DNA from: Epiperipatus broadwayi
Lineage: Eukaryota > Onychophora > Udeonychophora > Euonychophora > Peripatidae
DNA length: 64,000 bases
Assembly (NCBI GenBank): GCA_028023455.1
Contig: JAQFVV010006647.1
Coordinates: 499,576 to 563,575 of the forward strand
Reading direction: 5' to 3'
Positions 59,160 to 64,000 of this stretch are shown piece after piece; position 1 is the first letter of the stretch, and the number at the start of each line of letters is the position of its first letter. Position numbers and translations under genes: made by a program. The notes beneath the pieces were generated by a model. That model saw only the letters and a program-made list of their open reading frames with translations. It made no database searches and was not told the DNA's origin.

Positions 59160-60555
59160 TTTTGCCTAATATTGGCTAATTCGTTATATAACATTCACTT
59201 TGTTTGTAAAATGTGTTTGTCTTTAAACAATCTGGATAAGTATATTTTTATACTAGTTATTAACACAAAAAAATTATTTCTTTCTAAAATGAGTCACTAT
59301 TCTAAGTTCCAACTATCTGTTTTATTTGTATGTTTTCATAAATTTAACTTTGCCTACCTCACGAGGTTCTATCTTAATCCTATGCCTATATGTATCTGTT
59401 TGTACATGAAAATATATATAAAATGTTGCCGTGTCTGTCTTTAATATTTATACTACATATTAGTCTCCTCACTTTATTTATTGTTATATTTCATTAAAAT
59501 ATCACTGCTATTTTGTCCCAATATAATTAAAATAACACACTTACAGCTTGACCTGGCTTTCTCTGACACCTGAAACAACTAAAAAAAAATGCATTTACAT
59601 TAATACAAGTATATATATGTAAAAATATATGTGAGCAAAATATACGTAAGTCATGTTTAAATTATTTTGGCTCACTATGCATACATTGTTATTTGATCAT
59701 CTACTATAGTTTGGTTTATTTGATATCCGATATGAGAGATTGCACTTGCCGACAAATTTATTTGAAAAGGGCACCAGTCGACAAGACAATGGCCATATCA
59801 AATATACATATTAATGGATAATGATCCAAGCACACATTGATAAGGTTTATAAAATTTAATGCGATTACAATTTATTTTGATTTTCACTTCACTTTCAAAA
59901 AAACTCTCTGCATGAATAAGTAAATGGTATTTTAAATGACAATATGGAGTAAGTCTAAGACATATAACAACTAAGTAAGGTAACATGTCTGACCTGGGTT
60001 TGAAACCACGCTACCATTTTGGTCAAGACAGAAAAAAAAATTCCAGCCTAAAGTACGATTATCAAAACAAAATATTAATACAAAAAAACAATTAAAATGA
60101 AAGTAAAATCCCATGATAACCGCCACTCCGAATTATGAACCAGGGATCGAAACCAACTACCATTTTGGTCACACCCGAAATAGATTAACAATTATCACGC
60201 AATTTTACAGAATCACGCATTGAAATCAAAACTGTTTAAAAAAACATTTATATAAAAACGGGTTTTACCGAACTATAACGAAGTGTATACCATATGCATC
60301 CATATATATGAATATGTACATCATTAAATAAGCATATATATGACTACATATAAATATACAAACAGATATACCTATACAAATATTTCTTTTATTATCATGT
60401 ACATGAATTTATTAGAAAGATGTCAAATTGCCAACCGCATACTCCTATTATTTCAGGCTAGTAAACGCTGGTCGCAACTATGACAGGGAAACAATGATTG
60501 CGGACATAGACCTATTATTTCAGGCTACACAGCAATCGAGAACTCTACACTGTAA

Positions 60556-60667
60556 GGGGTCTTCACCTAAACGGTTACTCTAAGGGTCTTCACCAAACAT
60601 GGTTACTAAAAAAACAAGGGCTTCACCTAACGGTTACTCAAAGGGTCTTCACCTAACGGTTACTCAA
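60556..60667. repeat. Four tandem units of 25-34 bp
   Basis: Units share gggtcttcacctaacggtta plus ctcaa; the second is longer through an A-run. It is in the leader of the retrotransposon. Confidence 0.85.
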
Positions 60668-61779
60668 TACATGATTCAATAGCATAAACCGAAATGGAAA
60701 AAAAAAACTTAATTAAGGGGTGGCTGACATATATGTTATACCAAAATATATCTTTAATATATATATTTATTAACAAACATACGCATTTACTTTTCATAAA
60801 GTTGACAATTAAGTTTGTTATTATTGAAACAAACTTATTTTATATCTATAGTTTGCACGGAACGTAATTTCAAAATATTTAAAAGTGAAAAAAAAAAATT
60901 CTGCATGATTAAAATTATTGATTTAATTAAGGAAACTAACGCAGAGAAAGTGAAACACTATAGTTTGAACTTATCAAACTTTTTGATCTTACAAAAAATT
61001 TCTATTAACAAAAGAATGTTATCAATTTTAATCTTTACAAAAATTTGTACAACGGAAACATAATTCTATTATCTATTTGTACCTTTAACTAAAATGTTAT
61101 ATTTCGAAAAAAAAAACATTATTATATTAAAATTTCTCAGATTTAAGCATTACTAAAGTAACGTAAAGTACGAAAGCTATTTTACGGGAGGGCGGGTGGG
61201 TATATACTTGACACTTCCGCCTCATCGAAGGTATATACTTTATACGATAAACAACAATATGGCAAACTGGCCATGACAAATCTACTCATTAGGAAAAAAA
61301 AATTGGTTTAACTCTGAAATCTATATCATTAATATATAATCACAACAAAAAAATTAACTAACGGAGTGTTAACTTTTCTAAATATAAAATATTCATTCTC
61401 ATATATATACTAAACTCGGAATTTTTTTTTTTTTTTACTTTATGACACATTTAACTTGTTAATTACTTTAAAAAAAATGAAATTTGGCTCACGTTAGGAA
61501 ACAAAACTCGGAAAATTATACCTACATATATTTTTATATAAATATGTTAAACTAAAACAAACTTCTCAGGGTACTAATTTTTAATTTAAAAAATGACATT
61601 TGTCCCATGGCGACAAACTCGAAGCAAAAAATTTTATGTATAACTAACAATTATTCGTGTTATTCAAAAAAAAAAATCACCATATATATGCGTACAAATC
61701 CGAGGACAAAAAAAATTCTACATATATACTATTATTTAAAACATAAACGCTGCCTACAGGGTGTGGAAAATTTCGAATA

Positions 61780-61797
61780 GCCACACGATGGATGCCA
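61780..61797 (-). promoter_or_regulatory. Possible primer binding site
   Basis: Minus strand TGGCATCCATCGTGTGGC begins 23 bases inside the 5' LTR end, further away than usual. The plus strand here reads ttcgaatagccac...gatgcca, with a T-loop-like word upstream of a CCA-like end, but the spacing does not fit a standard tRNA 3' half. Weak call. Confidence 0.25.
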
Positions 61798-61820
61798 GAA
61801 TGCGGAAAAAAAAAATCTAC

Positions 61821-64000
61821 TGTGATGGTCAGATGATGTATGTTGATTTAACCCAGTTCGAATACTAGGCAAAAGTACCTCGAGGCCACCCATATGCGAG
61901 ATATTAAACCAAGAATACTATGACCTCTGCCCTATTCGTCTAGTCTCGAAGCTATCATCAACCGAACAACACTATCTGAGACACGCATAGATATTTTCTT
62001 CCCGAGCCACGAGCTTAGCATCAGCGGGAGACATGGACAGAACCACCTGCGGAGCTTAAATAGTTAAATTATAAAAATACTTAGAAATATGTGTTCTGCG
62101 TGCCTGGATCATTTAAAAGTAAAACAAAGCATTGAAAGATAACTAGCAAACTCAAGCTTTTTTAGTTAAATAAATATCTTTAATCAATGACATTTGAAAT
62201 ATTATTAATAATTTAATGGCCTTCGCTATTCCCCGAAATTTATGAATAACTTATGAGACAATGAAAACCCGATTAATATGCTTGCGGTCTAAATCTTTCC
62301 TTCCCAGTTTTATTAAACATTGTCAACTCGAATCTGCTCGATAAAGTGTAATAATAAAAATCTTTCGCAAAACAGTTTCTAATTGCTTTGCACTAAAATA
62401 GAGTTTAAAATCATTTAAAGTGTATATCGCTAAATCTGACATACATAAGAAGCTAATGGCGGACAAAAGAAGCGTTATCGAGGAGATCAAATTGGCAAAC
62501 AAAAAAAAAGAAAACTTACTCACACTAAATTTTACAAGTATGAATAAAACTGGAAAGGGATTTTTATATGAACATTTAACTAATAAACTTAACCGCAATA
62601 AAAATTAAAATATTTACACAGGGGGAGTAATGAAGAATAGCGAAGAAAAAGGGATTAAATATCTAGATAGATGATCACATATACATATATCTAACTAGTC
62701 TAATAAAAACAGTTACATTATAAATATCATTAAGCAAACATTTCATAAATATTCAAGAAAGCAATTATAAAAAAAAGTATGGAAAAAAAAAAGGTTAGCA
62801 TAATGAATAGTTCATGAGGAGAGATATGATTACCGTCCTTATTCCTTGGTCATATTCCATCGACGGGCGTAGCTTGATCCGTCTGATGAGATGTGTTCGA
62901 CCGGACAAGGAAAGTGGAAATCGGTAGCATGGTTTCACAAAAAGTCCTCCAGACACGGCACAGAGTTCAGATGACGATTGAGCAAATACTACGGCATTTT
63001 TCTGGTATTGAGGAACCCCGGCGATAGGCAAAGCTATTTATTTGCCTAGCCGAGCATATTAGAATCCATCATACTTATATGATTTTTAGCTTGAGCAGGT
63101 TCAAACTTCTTCATGATTTGTAGACAATAATTGTAGACCTTTTGGAATAAAATCACAAACAAAATCTGACAGAGTTCTCCTAAGAGAAATCTGAATGCAC
63201 CTTGCAATAGCAGATCTGAATGAAACTTGCAATAGCAAAATCTGAATGCCTTCAAATAGCAAAATCTTGAATTAACCTTGCAATAGCAAAATCTTAATGT
63301 AATTCTTGCAATAGCAAAATCTTAATGACCTTTGCAATAGCAAAGTCTGATATAATATATCTCCTCTTTTGTTCTCTCCCTTTTATAACTTTTTTTCTTA
63401 GCTACCTTCTATTGTTTGTATGATCTGAGATCTTGATAAGCCTCCCCATGCTCCTTTGTTTCAAAGTAACACCCTCCAAAATAACTTTTACTTTTTTACT
63501 CTAAATTTCTTTCTTTAAACTTTGGGATTTTATTAATTAAAAAAAAAGAAAGAGAAAGCCATCTTTAATTTGACTTGAATGGGCTTAACTAATTAAAATA
63601 TACATTCTTTTAGAAATGTTGGTGGGCTTATCTCAAAATCAAATCATACTAAATATTTGAACAAGATTTAAAAGTAAAATACATTCTTATTTCTTTTAAT
63701 ACAATAAGCGTTTTATTTCAGCAGAATTTTGCATTCTCATATATATATGCTTGACGTATATATATATGTTTGACTAATCGGTTTTCACAAGTAATATTTT
63801 TAACAGCAATTTAATGTTACAATGGAATTTATTTAAAAGAAAATATTTACAAGCAAATACAAATTTAATAAACGTAATTAATTTTAGCTGTAATGCAAAA
63901 CCCTGCTGATATTGGCCTATAAACTTAATTTAGGTTTACAATATTAATCCAGCTTATAGGAAGGTGTGAAGCATGGATTGGATTTCAAATCCATTGCTTC
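61821..64000 (-). repeat. 5' LTR (2180 bp visible, cut by window end)
   Basis: Aligns with 52442-54623 nearly base for base, with about 20 differences and small A-run indels. It includes the same TATA box (63379-63387) and tandem array. The right part, with the outer boundary and the target duplication, is outside the window. Confidence 0.9.

Larger units (their letters stand above)
59160..61820 (-). other. Long non-coding leader of the Ty3-like element
   Basis: 2.66 kb between 5' LTR and gag with no protein-like ORF. It holds a tandem array (60556-60667) and two related tRNA-like fragments about 145 bp apart (59988 and 60133; minus strand ...ggtttcgatccctggttc), each with 'ctaccattttggtca' beside it. 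Confidence 0.6.
52442..64000 (-). mobile_element. Ty3-like LTR retrotransposon (cut by the window end)
   Basis: Minus-strand element: 5' LTR at the right (beyond 64000), a 2.66-kb leader, Gag N-terminus, Gag-Pol ORF, integrase tail, polypurine tract and 3' LTR at the left. Domain order protease-RT-RNase H-integrase defines the Ty3 type. LTRs differ at roughly 20 positions over 2.18 kb (about 1%), so the insertion is young, yet the coding region carries a few lesions. The left end adjoins a (TA)n run. Confidence 0.9.

Noticed and set aside
60815-61063. 82-codon ORF in the Ty3-like leader
   Set aside because: Opposite strand to the element and composition of AT-rich random sequence.

Overview
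This is eukaryotic, strongly AT-rich DNA with no operons, no clear single-copy gene and a very dense load of transposable elements. tRNA-derived SINEs, Penelope-like, RTE-like and CR1/jockey-like LINE relics, fold-back MITEs, LTR elements and abundant (TA)n runs together suggest a large repeat-rich invertebrate genome. I favour a mollusc, probably a coleoid cephalopod such as an octopus (tRNA-derived SINEs are known there), but the sequence does not prove it.

Layout. 0-5 kb: a decayed Ty3-like Gag fragment, then a mosaic of duplicated non-coding blocks (A B A' C C' B'); block B carries a SINE with clean target-site duplications and B' is the empty site. 6.8-8.4 kb: a large inverted repeat whose arms each hold a Penelope-type GIY-YIG endonuclease fragment and a tRNA-like unit. 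8.8-12 kb: two fold-back MITE families. 12.5-15.1 kb: a solo-LTR-like element with a relative in reverse orientation at 39.8-42.0 kb. 17.3-18.1 kb: a tandem duplication, one copy carrying a second SINE-like insertion. 19.0-20.6 kb: the only place where I see a possible host gene (CCAAT/TATA-like promoter, possible exons, a Cys/His-rich terminal exon, poly(A) signal). 22.9-28.4 kb: a young non-autonomous LTR retrotransposon with nearly identical LTRs, a tRNA-Lys-like primer site, a polypurine tract and one coiled-coil/basic ORF. 29-34 kb: a 217-bp palindrome, SINE relics, a hAT-like end and a LINE ORF1 relic with a CCHC knuckle. 39.5-44.3 kb: an RTE-like LINE split by the solo-LTR-like element and by a MITE. 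45 kb: a fold-back tRNA-related element. 47.1-51.9 kb: a CR1/jockey-like LINE with decayed ORF1 and ORF2, a MITE inside its endonuclease and a stem-loop plus (ATT)n tail. 52.4 kb to the window end: a Ty3-like LTR retrotransposon on the minus strand with 2.3-kb LTRs, a nearly complete Gag-Pol ORF and a few disabling lesions.

How the parts relate: most coding sequence here belongs to mobile elements, layered by nesting. LINEs are the oldest layer, MITEs and a solo LTR are inside them, and the two LTR retrotransposons (about 1% LTR divergence by eye) are the youngest. LTR elements repeatedly sit in (TA)n tracts. I did not find a convincing new defence, biosynthetic or regulatory system; the best candidates for a second look are the non-autonomous LTR element, the (TA)n insertion pattern, the natural empty/occupied SINE sites and the Cys/His-rich mini-gene.
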